From: CAWCAL01 sp963695075
GTDB lineage: Bacteria; Actinomycetota; Acidimicrobiia; Acidimicrobiales; CAWCAL01
Reading direction: 5' to 3'
NCBI GenBank assembly: GCA_963695075.1
Contig: CAVOFR010000005.1
Coordinates: 62,001 to 126,000 of the forward strand
DNA: 64,000 nucleotides
Shown in pieces: positions 16,730-24,605 of this stretch (position 1 is the stretch's first letter; every line of letters starts with the position of its first letter). The notes below the pieces were generated by a model. That model was not told the origin of the DNA. It saw only the letters and a program-made list of their open reading frames with translations, and made no database searches. The position numbers and the translations under genes are program-made.

Positions 16730-17935
16730 ATGTCCACCACGGGTTCGAGCGCCCGGCGTCTGCTCCTACCGGCCGGCGTGGCGTCGCTGGCGGCCGGCGC
16801 CCTCCACGTGGGAGCGGTGGCCGTACACGCCGAACACCGGTCGGCCGTCCTGCTGTTCACCGGCCTGGCTCTGACCCAGCTGACCTGGGGCGTGGTGGCC
16901 ATCGCTCGGCCCGGGCGGCCGGTCGCGGGGATCGGCGTCGTGATCGGCGTCGCCGCGCTCGGGGGATGGGTCCTCGCCGTCACGACCGGGCTCAACGGAA
17001 TCGACGGACTCGACGAGGCGCATCCCGCCGGCCCGAGCGACACCGTGGCCGCTGGGTTGGCCACGGCCTCTGCGGTCCTGGCCGGGCTCAGCGCGCTCGA
17101 CACGGACTGGGTCGCCCGCCTCGCCCGGTCGGGCCTGATCGTGGTGGTCACCCTCGTCCTGAGCATCGCGGCCATCCCGGCGGTGGCGTCGCTCGACGCG
17201 CACGACCACGCCGCAGTATCGGCCGATGGCGGGGACCACGACCACGATCAGGGTCACGACGAAGACCCGGCCGACCTGACCGCTCACGATGACGACGCCA
17301 CCTCCGGCGACCACCAGCAGGGTGGCACCCCGGCGGTCCCGCCGAAGTCGTACGACCCCGAGCTCCCGATCGACCTGGGTGGGGTCGAGGGCGTCACCCT
17401 CCGACAGCAGGCTCGGGCCGAGAACCTGGTGGCCATCACCCTGGACCGGTTGCCGCAGTATGCGGACGTGCAGACCGCCATCGAGAACGGCTACTCCTCG
17501 ATCGGCGACGCCATGACCGGCCACGAGCACTACATGAAGCGGGCCTATCTCAGCGACGAGCACCTGCTGAACCCCGACTACCCCGAGTCGCTCGTGTACG
17601 AGGTCGACGGCGCCGAGCGGACCCTGGTGTCGGCGATGTTCATGCTGGACGAGGACCAGACCTTCGATGACGTGCCCGACGTCGGTGGGTCGCTCACCCA
17701 GTGGCATGTCCACGCCGACCTCTGCTTCTCCGAGGTCGGTGACGCGATCCGGCTGGCCGGGGTCTCGGGGGTCGGCTTCGACTGCGGCGCCGGAACGGTC
17801 AAGTTCGAGGTGCCGATGATCCACGTCTGGATCACACCGCACCGCTGCGGGCCGTTCGCGGCCCTCGACGGCGTGGGCGCCGGCCAGCCCCCCGAGGGTG
17901 AGGAGACCGCCTGCGATCACGCTCACGGAGGTTGA
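16730..17935 (+). CDS. membrane protein with histidine-rich linker, unknown function
   Basis: A 401-residue protein preceded by a good TGGAGGT ribosome site. There are about five hydrophobic segments in residues 10-165. A linker at about 168-205 is rich in His and Asp (DAHDHAAVSADGGDHDHDQG, then further HD pairs) and could bind divalent metals. The C-terminal domain has further His/Cys clusters (WHVHADLCF, PMIHVWITPHRCG, DHAHGG at the end). I do not recognise the family. The layout suggests a metal-binding extracytoplasmic domain, perhaps for copper or zinc (inference). Confidence 0.75.
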   Translation: MSTTGSSARRLLLPAGVASLAAGALHVGAVAVHAEHRSAVLLFTGLALTQLTWGVVAIARPGRPVAGIGVVIGVAALGGWVLAVTTGLNGIDGLDEAHPAGPSDTVAAGLATASAVLAGLSALDTDWVARLARSGLIVVVTLVLSIAAIPAVASLDAHDHAAVSADGGDHDHDQGHDEDPADLTAHDDDATSGDHQQGGTPAVPPKSYDPELPIDLGGVEGVTLRQQARAENLVAITLDRLPQYADVQTAIENGYSSIGDAMTGHEHYMKRAYLSDEHLLNPDYPESLVYEVDGAERTLVSAMFMLDEDQTFDDVPDVGGSLTQWHVHADLCFSEVGDAIRLAGVSGVGFDCGAGTVKFEVPMIHVWITPHRCGPFAALDGVGAGQPPEGEETACDHAHGG

Positions 17936-17944
17936 TCGGTCCGG

Positions 17945-18481
17945 TCACTCCGGTGCGTGGTGCTCGACGGCCATGAGGTATCCACGCGCCCGTTCGGTGC
18001 GCGGATAGCGGTCGACGACCGCCCAGAACGGGGCCGAGTGATCGCCGTGGACCAGGTGGGCGAGCTCGTGGACCAGCAGGTAGTCGAGCACCCAGGGCGG
18101 TAGCGAGGCGGCCCGGGCCGACACCCGAATGACGCCGCTCTCGACGAGACACGACGCCCAGGTTCGGATCTGGCGGTCGCTCCACTCGACCAGGGAGGGC
18201 TCGGGCAGGTCGTAGTGGGCCGCCAGCTCCCGGGCCCGACCGTCGAGATCGATCTGGTCGCTGCGGTGCTTGCGCAGCAGGCGGTCGGTCAGCTCGGTGC
18301 CGTAGCGGTCGATGTCGTCGTCGCTCATCGAGGACGGGACCAAGAGCTCGATGACGCCGTCGACCAAGCGGGCCTCGACGGTCTTGCGTCGGCGTTTGCT
18401 GCGGATGACCTCGATCGGTGGGTCGAGCGGTTCGGGGGGAGCGACGGGACCGAACGGGAGCTGCTCCTCGGTCAGGCTCAC
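17945..18481 (-). CDS. YgjP-like (DUF45) zinc metallopeptidase-domain protein
   Basis: A 178-residue protein with VHELAHLVHGDHSAPFW, that is HExxH plus a downstream His in the pattern typical of YgjP-like/DUF45 metallopeptidases. The N-terminal part (VIRSKRRRKTVEARLVDG) is the family's beta domain. The GTG at 18481 overlaps the TGA of the upstream phosphatase gene, so translation is coupled. The substrate is unknown; some relatives are linked to restriction systems, but none is seen here. Confidence 0.87.
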   Translation of the reverse strand: MSLTEEQLPFGPVAPPEPLDPPIEVIRSKRRRKTVEARLVDGVIELLVPSSMSDDDIDRYGTELTDRLLRKHRSDQIDLDGRARELAAHYDLPEPSLVEWSDRQIRTWASCLVESGVIRVSARAASLPPWVLDYLLVHELAHLVHGDHSAPFWAVVDRYPRTERARGYLMAVEHHAPE

Positions 18482-19086
18482 ACCATGCCCCGCGGTGTCT
18501 CGGTGACCTCGTCGGGGTCGACCAGCTGAAGACGGGGGCCGAGCTTCCAGCCGTCGGGTCGGGATCCGGCCTCGATCGTGATCCACCGGCTGTCGAGGTT
18601 GGCCAGAGCTACCCAGGGCTCGCCGAGCATGGTCTCGATGGCGTTGATCACCCCGCCGTGGGACACGACGAGGAGCGACGCTGTGCCGAAGGCCCGGGCC
18701 AGGCCGTCGAGTGCGGGGTGGACGCGGGCGAGCAGCTCGGGGTTCTGCTCGTAGCCATCGGGCCGCTTCTCCGCGGCCAGGAAGCCCGGCCACCCCTTCT
18801 CGACCTGGTCGCGGGTGAGTCCCGACCACGGCCCGGCATCGCGTTCAGCCAGTTCGGGTACGAGCTGGACCGGCCCGACCCCGATCGCCTCGGCCAGGAT
18901 CTCGGCGGTCTCGTGGGCCCGCAGCAGAGGCGAGCTGATGACGGCATCGACCGCGCCGAGCCGCAGCCCCGCGTGGGCGGCCTGGGCTCGACCGAGGTCG
19001 CTCAGCGGAGGGTCGGCCTGCCCCTGCCACCGGCGCTCGGCGTTCCAGGTCGATTGCCCGTGGCGGGCCAGCAGCATCTCGGTCAC
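18478..19086 (-). CDS. histidine phosphatase family protein (phosphoglycerate-mutase-like)
   Basis: A 202-residue protein. LLARHGQSTWNAERRWQGQ contains the catalytic RHG motif and LSDLGRAQA follows in the family position. The acidic residue is in ELAERDAGPWSG and the second catalytic His is in VVSHGGVINA. Such short members are acid phosphatases or broad phosphomonoesterases rather than glycolytic mutases. It overlaps the metallopeptidase gene downstream. Confidence 0.93.
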   Translation of the reverse strand: MTEMLLARHGQSTWNAERRWQGQADPPLSDLGRAQAAHAGLRLGAVDAVISSPLLRAHETAEILAEAIGVGPVQLVPELAERDAGPWSGLTRDQVEKGWPGFLAAEKRPDGYEQNPELLARVHPALDGLARAFGTASLLVVSHGGVINAIETMLGEPWVALANLDSRWITIEAGSRPDGWKLGPRLQLVDPDEVTETPRGMV

Positions 19087-19415
19087 ACAGCGAACCTATC
19101 CGCCGACGTGACAACCCTCGGGTAGGGAAGGAGACCCCTTCGCCCGGGACCGCCGACACGGGTCGAGTGCTCGCTGGCCGACGGTCCCGAGTTGGGCCGT
19201 GCTGCGGCACTGGTCGTGAATCCGGCACGAGAACAGCGTGAGCGAAGGAAGTGGTCGATCATGCACGGCTCAGAGCCGAATCGATCCGTGGCGCGACCGC
19301 AGCGCCGGGGCCACGCTCCGCAACATGGTGATGATGGCCCCCGGTCCGGGCGCCATGCCCCTGGCCGGGTACGGGGCACGGGGTAGATTCGCGATCTGAG
19401 CGTCCGGAGGATGAC
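19087..19415. other. 329-bp region without a supported gene
   Basis: Between the divergent phosphatase and MoaD genes. A 41-codon ATG frame (19261-19386) has no recognisable product and odd Arg/His/Pro-rich composition. An inverted repeat TCGTG...CACGA lies at 19214-19230. Promoters for both flanking genes must be here, but I cannot place them with confidence. Confidence 0.5.
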
Positions 19416-19652
19416 ATGGCTACGTTGCGGCTCTTCGCCGCCGTCCGAGAAGCGGCAGGGACGGGAACCGATCAGGTCGACGGGTCCACTGTCGGCGCCG
19501 TCCTGGATGCCGCGGTCGATCGCTACGGCGATGGGTTCGCTCGGCTGCTGCCGACGTCGAAGGTGTGGGTGAACGGCGAACCGGCCGGCCGGGGCACGCA
19601 GGTGAACCCCGAGGACGAGGTGGCCGTCCTGCCCCCGGTCTCCGGCGGCTGA
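19416..19652 (+). CDS. MoaD/ThiS family sulfur-carrier protein
   Basis: A 78-residue ubiquitin-like protein ending in PPVSGG, the Gly-Gly terminus that is adenylated and thiocarboxylated. MATLRLFAAVREAAG and EVAVLPPVSGG are MoaD-type. It likely donates sulfur for molybdopterin or another thiolated product; no MoaE or MoeB lies nearby, so the partner is unknown. RBS CGGAGGAT precedes the ATG. Confidence 0.9.
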   Translation: MATLRLFAAVREAAGTGTDQVDGSTVGAVLDAAVDRYGDGFARLLPTSKVWVNGEPAGRGTQVNPEDEVAVLPPVSGG

Positions 19653-19674
19653 ACCCGGTCCGGCGGCTCAACCC

Positions 19675-19708
19675 GAAATATGGTCCGCCACCGTCGCCTG
19701 GCGACGGT
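19675..19708 (-). repeat. 34-nt hairpin repeat, copy C (minus orientation)
   Basis: Read on the minus strand it gives ACCGTCGC...GCGACGGTG, then GCGGACCATATTTC, matching copies A and D at the same length. It lies in the 99-bp gap between the moaD-like and SDR genes. Confidence 0.85.
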
Positions 19709-19751
19709 TGAGCAGAGGCTGTTCCGGGCTCAGAGGTGCAAGAGTGGGGGC

Positions 19752-20723
19752 ATGGTCTTCGATCGCACCTCCACCACCGACGACGTTCTCGACGGGGTCG
19801 ACCTGAGCGGTCGCCGCTTCGTCGTGACCGGGGCGTCCAGCGGGTTGGGCGAGGAGTCGGCCCGTTCGCTGGCGGCCCGCGGCGCATCGGTGACGATGCT
19901 GGCCCGCAGCCCGGAGAAGAACGCCGCGGCCGCCGCACGCATCCGGGCCGGCCTCCCCGAGGCCGACCTCGAGCTGGGCACGCTCGACCTGGGCGAGCTC
20001 TCGAGCATCCGGCGGTGTGCCGCGGAGTTTCTCGAGGCCCACGACAGGATCGACGTACTCGTCAACAACGCCGGGGTCATGGCGTGCCCGGAGGGTCGGA
20101 CCTCCGACGGGTTCGAGACCCAGTTCGGCACCAACCATCTCGGCCACTTCCTGCTGACCGGCCTGCTCGCCCCGGCGTTGCTCGAGGCCGAGGAACCGCG
20201 GATCGTCACACTGTCGTCGGCCGCGCACATGATCGGCGACGTCGATCTCGATGACCCGAACTTCGACTCGGCTCCCTATGACGCATGGGTTGCCTACGGT
20301 CGCTCGAAGACCGCCAACGCTCTCTTCGCCGACGGCCTGGCCCGGCGTTCGCGTGGCCGCAACCTGCTGTCGTTCAGTGTGCACCCCGGCATGATCATGA
20401 CGGCCCTCGGCCGGCACCTGACCGAAGAGCTGATGAACGAGATGGGCGCACGCATGGCCGAGCGGAAGGCCGAGGCCGAGAGCAGCGGAGGCGCCGCCGC
20501 CGAATGGAAGACCGTCGAGCAGGGTGCCGCGACCCAGGTGTGGGCCGCGACCACGGCGGATCTGGCCGACCACGACGGGGCCTACCTCGGCGACTGCCAG
20601 CTCGGGATGTCAGGCGGAACGGCCGGGGGGACGGGCTACGCCCCGTACATCCACGACTCGGCCAGCGCCGACCGACTCTGGACGCTGAGCGAGGAGCTGG
20701 TCGGACAGGAGTTCACCCTCTGA
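19752..20723 (+). CDS. short-chain dehydrogenase/reductase (retinol-dehydrogenase-like)
   Basis: A 323-residue SDR with TGASSGLG (26-33), NNAG (105-108), and catalytic Tyr182/Lys186 in YGRSK. The extra C-terminal region and the GTNHLGHFLLT segment place it with WWOX/retinol-dehydrogenase-like oxidoreductases, usually NADP(H)-dependent. The natural substrate is unknown. The ATG at 19752 is used because upstream codons read through the hairpin repeat. Confidence 0.92.
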   Translation: MVFDRTSTTDDVLDGVDLSGRRFVVTGASSGLGEESARSLAARGASVTMLARSPEKNAAAAARIRAGLPEADLELGTLDLGELSSIRRCAAEFLEAHDRIDVLVNNAGVMACPEGRTSDGFETQFGTNHLGHFLLTGLLAPALLEAEEPRIVTLSSAAHMIGDVDLDDPNFDSAPYDAWVAYGRSKTANALFADGLARRSRGRNLLSFSVHPGMIMTALGRHLTEELMNEMGARMAERKAEAESSGGAAAEWKTVEQGAATQVWAATTADLADHDGAYLGDCQLGMSGGTAGGTGYAPYIHDSASADRLWTLSEELVGQEFTL

Positions 20724-20779
20724 GGTCGCGCCGTTCCGACCGTCGAGGCCGGCCGCGGGCCCGATACTGCGCCGCAGCA

Positions 20780-20813
20780 ACCGTCGCTTACCGACGGTGA
20801 GGAACCAGATTTC
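20780..20813 (+). repeat. 34-nt hairpin repeat, copy D
   Basis: ACCGTCGC...CGACGGTG followed by AGGAACCAGATTTC, equal in length to copies A and C. It lies between the convergent SDR and enoyl-CoA hydratase genes, where it could act as a bidirectional terminator. Confidence 0.85.
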
Positions 20814-20852
20814 GGTGGGGTGGCGGTCCCGGTTCGGTGGGGCGGCGGGCCG

Positions 20853-21659
20853 CTACATCCGGAACTGGGCGAAGTCGGGAGCGCGCTTCTCGAGGAAGGC
20901 GACGACCGCCTCGATGTTCTCGGGCGAACCGGCTCGCTCCATCATCGTCTCGTTCTCGATCGCCCGGGCCCGGGCGATACCCTCGGTGTGGACGACCTTC
21001 AGGCATCGCTTGGTCGCCCGGAGCGAGGCCACCGGCCACTGGGCGATCTCGGCGGCCTTCGCCATCGCCGCGTCGAGGAGCTCACCGTCGGGATACGAGG
21101 CGGCGGCGATCCCCACCTCGACGGCGCGGGCCGCATCTATCCACTCGGCGGTGTAGAAGAGCTCGGCGGCCCGCTGGCTGCCGATCGCTTGCTGGAGCAT
21201 GTAGCTGCTCGCCAGCTCAGGCACCAGGCCGAGATTGGCGAACGGCAACCGCATCCGCAGGCCCGTGCCCACGTACAGGATGTCGGTGTGGAACAGCAGG
21301 GTCGCTCCACCACCCACGGCGACACCGGTCGCCGCCCCGATCAGGGGTTTGTCGAACGCCGCCACCGAGTCGGCGCAGCGGGAGAAGGTGGTGTCCTCGA
21401 TGGACCCGATGTCGACCCGACCACCGTCGGAGACGTCGTCCTCGACGGGGAACGCGTTGAGATCCTGGCCGGCGGAGAAGTTGCCTCCGGCCCCGGTCAG
21501 GACGACCACCGCGACCGATCGGTCGTCGCGGGCCTGATCGAGGGCCTGGCCGAGACCGCTCCAGAGGCCGTCGTCGAAGGCGTTCTTCTTCTTCGGCCGG
21601 TTCAGGGTGAGGAGGAGAATCCCGTCGTGGCGTTCGGTGAGCAGTCGTGGTTCGGACAT
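20853..21659 (-). CDS. enoyl-CoA hydratase/isomerase family protein
   Basis: A 268-residue crotonase-fold protein. LTLNRPKKKNAFDD and GAGGNFSAGQDL form the CoA-binding and oxyanion-hole region, and GAATGVAVGGGATLLFHTDI carries the GG oxyanion motif. NLGLVPELASSYMLQQAIG resembles enoyl-CoA isomerases more than hydratases because the usual second Glu context is altered. It is likely in fatty-acid or side-chain degradation. No operon partner is visible. Confidence 0.92.
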   Translation of the reverse strand: MSEPRLLTERHDGILLLTLNRPKKKNAFDDGLWSGLGQALDQARDDRSVAVVVLTGAGGNFSAGQDLNAFPVEDDVSDGGRVDIGSIEDTTFSRCADSVAAFDKPLIGAATGVAVGGGATLLFHTDILYVGTGLRMRLPFANLGLVPELASSYMLQQAIGSQRAAELFYTAEWIDAARAVEVGIAAASYPDGELLDAAMAKAAEIAQWPVASLRATKRCLKVVHTEGIARARAIENETMMERAGSPENIEAVVAFLEKRAPDFAQFRM

Positions 21660-21759
21660 CGCCGCAACCCTATTGGCCTCCGCGACGAGCGCCGACGCTC
21701 ATGGCGGATGACCAACCTGCCGATAGGCCCGATGTAGCCTTCAGAGGAGAATGCTGGCC
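21660..21759. promoter_or_regulatory. divergent promoter region with a WhiG/FliA-like -10 box
   Basis: GCCGATAG at 21719-21726 matches seven of eight bases of the WhiG/FliA -10 consensus GCCGATAA. The matching -35 (TAAA about 15 nt upstream) is not seen; CATG is there instead. It would read toward the RsiG-like gene. AGAGGAG at 21743-21749 is the ribosome binding site. Confidence 0.35.
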
Positions 21760-22293
21760 ATGACCGCACGACTCGACGCGCTGATCGACGAAGACTTCGT
21801 CGCGTCCGCGCCCGACCGCTCGATCGACGACCTGCGCAGCACCCGGGACGCCTGCCAGGCCTTCGAGGCCGGCCTGTCGTTCATCCGTCGCATGGTCCAG
21901 GGTCGGCTCGACATCGTGGGTGCCGAGGTCTCCCGCCGGCGGATGGGAGAACGCCCCCTCGATTCGGCCGGCCTCGTGGCCACTCTGCCCGAGCTCCTCA
22001 GCGACGGCCCTTCCGCAGGGTCGGCTCGTGCGATGGGCGTGAACCAACCCGAAATCGACGAAGAGCTCATCGCCCAACTCGACGGCATCGTCGGGGCGAA
22101 CGACCTCACCGAGCTGGGCACGATGAGCGACGAATTGCTCGACACCGTGGCCCGCCGTCTCGGCGACCTCGAACGCGTCATCTCCGATCACCGCCAACGG
22201 CTGCACGGTCACATCGACGCCATCCAGGGTGAGATCATCGGTCGTTATCGGCGAGGTGACGCCGACGTCGACTCGCTCCTGCGGCAGGCGTGA
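21760..22293 (+). CDS. RsiG-like c-di-GMP-binding anti-sigma factor candidate
   Basis: A 177-residue, mostly helical protein. Residues 36-51 fit the c-di-GMP motif E(X)3S(X)2R(X)3Q(X)3D described for Streptomyces RsiG exactly: Glu36, Ser40, Arg43, Gln47, Asp51. A second copy in the C-terminal helix has Glu138, Ser142, Arg145, His149 in place of Gln, and Asp153. RsiG uses two such helices to bind a c-di-GMP dimer and sequester sigma WhiG. The ATG at 21760 is preferred to 21751 because of ribosome-site spacing. It overlaps the XRE gene by four bases. The sigma partner is not in the window. Confidence 0.75.
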   Translation: MTARLDALIDEDFVASAPDRSIDDLRSTRDACQAFEAGLSFIRRMVQGRLDIVGAEVSRRRMGERPLDSAGLVATLPELLSDGPSAGSARAMGVNQPEIDEELIAQLDGIVGANDLTELGTMSDELLDTVARRLGDLERVISDHRQRLHGHIDAIQGEIIGRYRRGDADVDSLLRQA

Positions 22294-22748
22294 GTTCGGT
22301 CCCGCGGCATCGGGATGAGACACTGATGGTCGTGGACGGCTCATCCGAAGAAACCGAGGAATCCGCGGACGACTCCGACAAGCGCTGGACCGATCTCGGG
22401 TCTTTCATCCGCGAGCAACGGGAGAACACCAGGCTGTCGCTGCGCAAGCTCTCGGAGTTGGCCGACATCTCCAACCCTTACCTCAGCCAGATCGAGCGCG
22501 GGCTCCGAAAGCCGTCGGCCGAGATCCTCCAACAGATCGCTCGGGCGCTCAGCATCTCGGCCGAGACGCTCTACATACGAGCCGGCATCCTGGATGAACC
22601 CACCGGCGAGATCGACCCGATCACCGAGATCCGCCGAGACCCGCGACTCCGCGAGGACCAGAAGAAGACGCTGATCCACATCTACGACTCGTTCCTCGAG
22701 GCCAACGCGCCCAGCGACGGCGATTCGGCCGACGGCCGGCGGAAATGA
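22290..22748 (+). CDS. XRE-family helix-turn-helix regulator
   Basis: A 152-residue protein beginning at the GTG at 22290, which overlaps the RsiG-like stop (GTGA); an in-frame ATG at 22326 is the alternative. The HTH covers LSLRKLSELADISNPYLSQI and continues through ERGLRKPSAEILQQIARAL. The tail (AETLYIRAGILDE) is typical of a conserved actinobacterial single-HTH regulator. N- and C-termini are acidic and probably disordered. Coupled translation suggests it works with the RsiG-like protein. A perfect 14-bp palindrome lies 12 bp after its stop. Confidence 0.88.
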   Translation: MSSVPRHRDETLMVVDGSSEETEESADDSDKRWTDLGSFIREQRENTRLSLRKLSELADISNPYLSQIERGLRKPSAEILQQIARALSISAETLYIRAGILDEPTGEIDPITEIRRDPRLREDQKKTLIHIYDSFLEANAPSDGDSADGRRK

Positions 22749-22760
22749 TTACCTTTCGGA

Positions 22761-22774
22761 TCAGGAATTCCTGA
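22761..22774. promoter_or_regulatory. perfect 14-bp palindrome upstream of mshA
   Basis: TCAGGAATTCCTGA reads the same on both strands and lies between the XRE gene and mshA. It could be an operator (perhaps for the adjacent XRE protein) or a small hairpin. GGAGG follows at 22781-22785. Confidence 0.4.
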
Positions 22775-22798
22775 ACTCCCGGAGGCGTTACCGCAGTC

Positions 22799-24010
22799 GT
22801 GGCCCAGCTCGCTGTCCTCTCCCTTCACACGTCCCCGCTCGCGCAGCCGGGGCGGGGTGACAGCGGTGGGATGAACGTGTACGTGCGCGAGCTCGCCGGT
22901 TCGCTGGCCCGAGCCGGTGTCCCGACCGATGTCTACGTGCGGCGCTGGAACGAGGATCTCCCCGAGACCGTCGAGGTCGAACCCGGTATGCGGGTCGTCC
23001 ACGTTCCCGCCGGGCCTCAGGATCTACCCAAGGAAGCGCTGCCCGAGATCGTCGACGAGTTCGCCACCGGTGTCGCCGATCGGCTCGATCCGGCGACGAG
23101 TGCCCTCCACGCCAACTACTGGCTGTCCGGCGTCGCGGGACATCAGCTCAAACACCGGCTCGGGCTACCACTGGTGGCGACCTTCCACACCCTGGCCCGG
23201 GTCAAGGCCGAGACCGGGGATCCCGAACCGGCCCGGCGAGCCGAGGCCGAGACGGCGGTCGTCGCCTGTGCCGACGCCATCCTCGCCTCCTGCCAGCCCG
23301 AGGCGAATCAACTGGTCCGCCTGTACGGGGCCGGTCCCGAACGCATCGAGATCGTTCCACCGGCGGTCGACCACGCGTTCTTCTCTCCCGGACCGAAGGC
23401 CGGTGCCCGCGCCGCTCTCGGTCTGGACGACCGACCGCTGGTGCTCTTCGTCGGGCGGATCCAGCCGCTGAAAGGCCTCGACGTGGCGGTCGACATGCTT
23501 CGTGCGCTCGACCGGCCCGAGGTGGATCTGATGGTGATCGGCGGTTCCAGCGGCGCCGGCGGCGCCGACTATCTCGATCGGGTCCGGAAGGACATCGCCC
23601 ACCACGGGCTGAGCGCCCGGGTGCGATTCGTCGAACCCCAACCCCATCACGTGCTGGGGACCTACTACCGGGCCGCCGACGTGTGCGTTGTGCCGAGTCG
23701 GTCCGAGTCGTTCGGCCTGGTGGCGCTCGAGGCCGCCGCTTGTGGCACGCCCGTGGTGGCAGCGGCGGTCGGCGGGCTCCGGAGCGTCGTCGAGCACGGG
23801 CGTACCGGGTTTCTCGTCGAGGGACGCGACCCTTCGGTGTTCGCCGCATACGTCGACGAGTTGCTCTCGGTCCCGGGCCTGGCCGCCGAGCTCGGCGAGG
23901 TCGCGGCCGAGCGTGCCGCCTCGTACACCTGGTCGACGGCGGCTGCGCGCCTGCGTCGCCTGTATGCCGATCTGGACTCGTCGGGATCACGACTGCTCTG
24001 CGCGGCGTGA
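22799..24010 (+). CDS. mshA: D-inositol-3-phosphate glycosyltransferase, mycothiol synthesis
   Basis: A 403-residue GT4-family enzyme. The N-terminus LSLHTSPLAQPGRGDSGGMN followed by VYVREL is the MshA signature for UDP-GlcNAc and inositol phosphate binding. The C-terminal Rossmann domain has LFVGRIQPLKG and PSRSESFGLVALEAAACGTP (EX7E-like motif). It makes GlcNAc-inositol phosphate, the first step to mycothiol, the actinobacterial redox buffer. It starts at the GTG at 22799, 13 nt after GGAGG. The ybjN-like gene follows, as in mycobacteria. Confidence 0.93.
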   Translation: MAQLAVLSLHTSPLAQPGRGDSGGMNVYVRELAGSLARAGVPTDVYVRRWNEDLPETVEVEPGMRVVHVPAGPQDLPKEALPEIVDEFATGVADRLDPATSALHANYWLSGVAGHQLKHRLGLPLVATFHTLARVKAETGDPEPARRAEAETAVVACADAILASCQPEANQLVRLYGAGPERIEIVPPAVDHAFFSPGPKAGARAALGLDDRPLVLFVGRIQPLKGLDVAVDMLRALDRPEVDLMVIGGSSGAGGADYLDRVRKDIAHHGLSARVRFVEPQPHHVLGTYYRAADVCVVPSRSESFGLVALEAAACGTPVVAAAVGGLRSVVEHGRTGFLVEGRDPSVFAAYVDELLSVPGLAAELGEVAAERAASYTWSTAAARLRRLYADLDSSGSRLLCAA

Positions 24011-24140
24011 CCGAGCAGCCCTTCACCCTCGGCGCAGCGATGATCCGCTGCGCCGCCTCCGGCATCGAGTTTCTCCGACGCCGCTGCTCCGCGACGCTCC
24101 GCAGCCTCCAGCAGCCCTCGGTGGCCGTTACGGTTTCCTG
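24011..24140. repeat. diverged inverted copy of the 84-bp repeat
   Basis: From about 24039 to 24115 the plus strand resembles the reverse complement of the second unit at 3777-3871: CGATGATCCGCTGCGCCG, then CGCCGCTGCTCCGCG and CGCAGCCTCC in the same order and spacing. It lies between mshA and the ybjN-like gene. Confidence 0.6.
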
Positions 24141-24605
24141 ATGGTGAACGAACGCCTGGACCGTTCCGGGCTGGCCGAGGTGGCCGACCGAGTCGACCAC
24201 TGGGTGTCCCATCAGAAGGACGAGCACCCACTGGTGGCCGAAGCACAACGCATCCCCGACGAGGTCCCGCGTTGGTACCTCCGCTTGCGCGGCGAGCAGA
24301 AGGAAGCGATCGCCGTCTGGTTCACGCTGCGGGAGAGGACGTTGCACTTCGAGAGCCACGTCCTTCCCGCCCCCGAGGAGAACCACGCCGCGTTCTACGA
24401 ACAACTCCTCCGTCGCAATCTGAGGTTGTTCGGGATGGCGTTCGCGATCGGGGCCGAGGATGCGGTGTACCTCGTGGGGCAGTGCCCGAGCGGCGATGTC
24501 GATGCCGAGCTCCTGGACTGGGTCGTCGGGTCCGTGTATGCCACGGTCGAGCAGTGCTTCCGGCCGGCGTTGCGGCTCGGATTCGCGTCGCGGCTCACCG
24601 ACTGA
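24141..24605 (+). CDS. YbjN domain protein, mycobacterial mshA-neighbour type
   Basis: A 154-residue protein of the YbjN/type III secretion chaperone-like fold: VPRWYLRLRGEQKEAIAVWF, then TLHFESHVLPAPEENHAAFY, and an EDAVYLVGQ strand. The same gene follows mshA in mycobacteria, so a link with mycothiol or redox stress is likely but undefined. It is separated from mshA by a repeat. Confidence 0.88.
   Translation: MVNERLDRSGLAEVADRVDHWVSHQKDEHPLVAEAQRIPDEVPRWYLRLRGEQKEAIAVWFTLRERTLHFESHVLPAPEENHAAFYEQLLRRNLRLFGMAFAIGAEDAVYLVGQCPSGDVDAELLDWVVGSVYATVEQCFRPALRLGFASRLTD

Noticed and set aside
19214..19230. TCGTGAATCCGGCACGA as another Rex site
   Set aside because: The spacing is 17 rather than 18 and the left half lacks TTGTGA; it is more likely an ordinary small inverted repeat.
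19261..19386. 41-codon ATG frame
   Set aside because: No recognisable domain, composition like non-coding GC-rich DNA, poor ribosome site.
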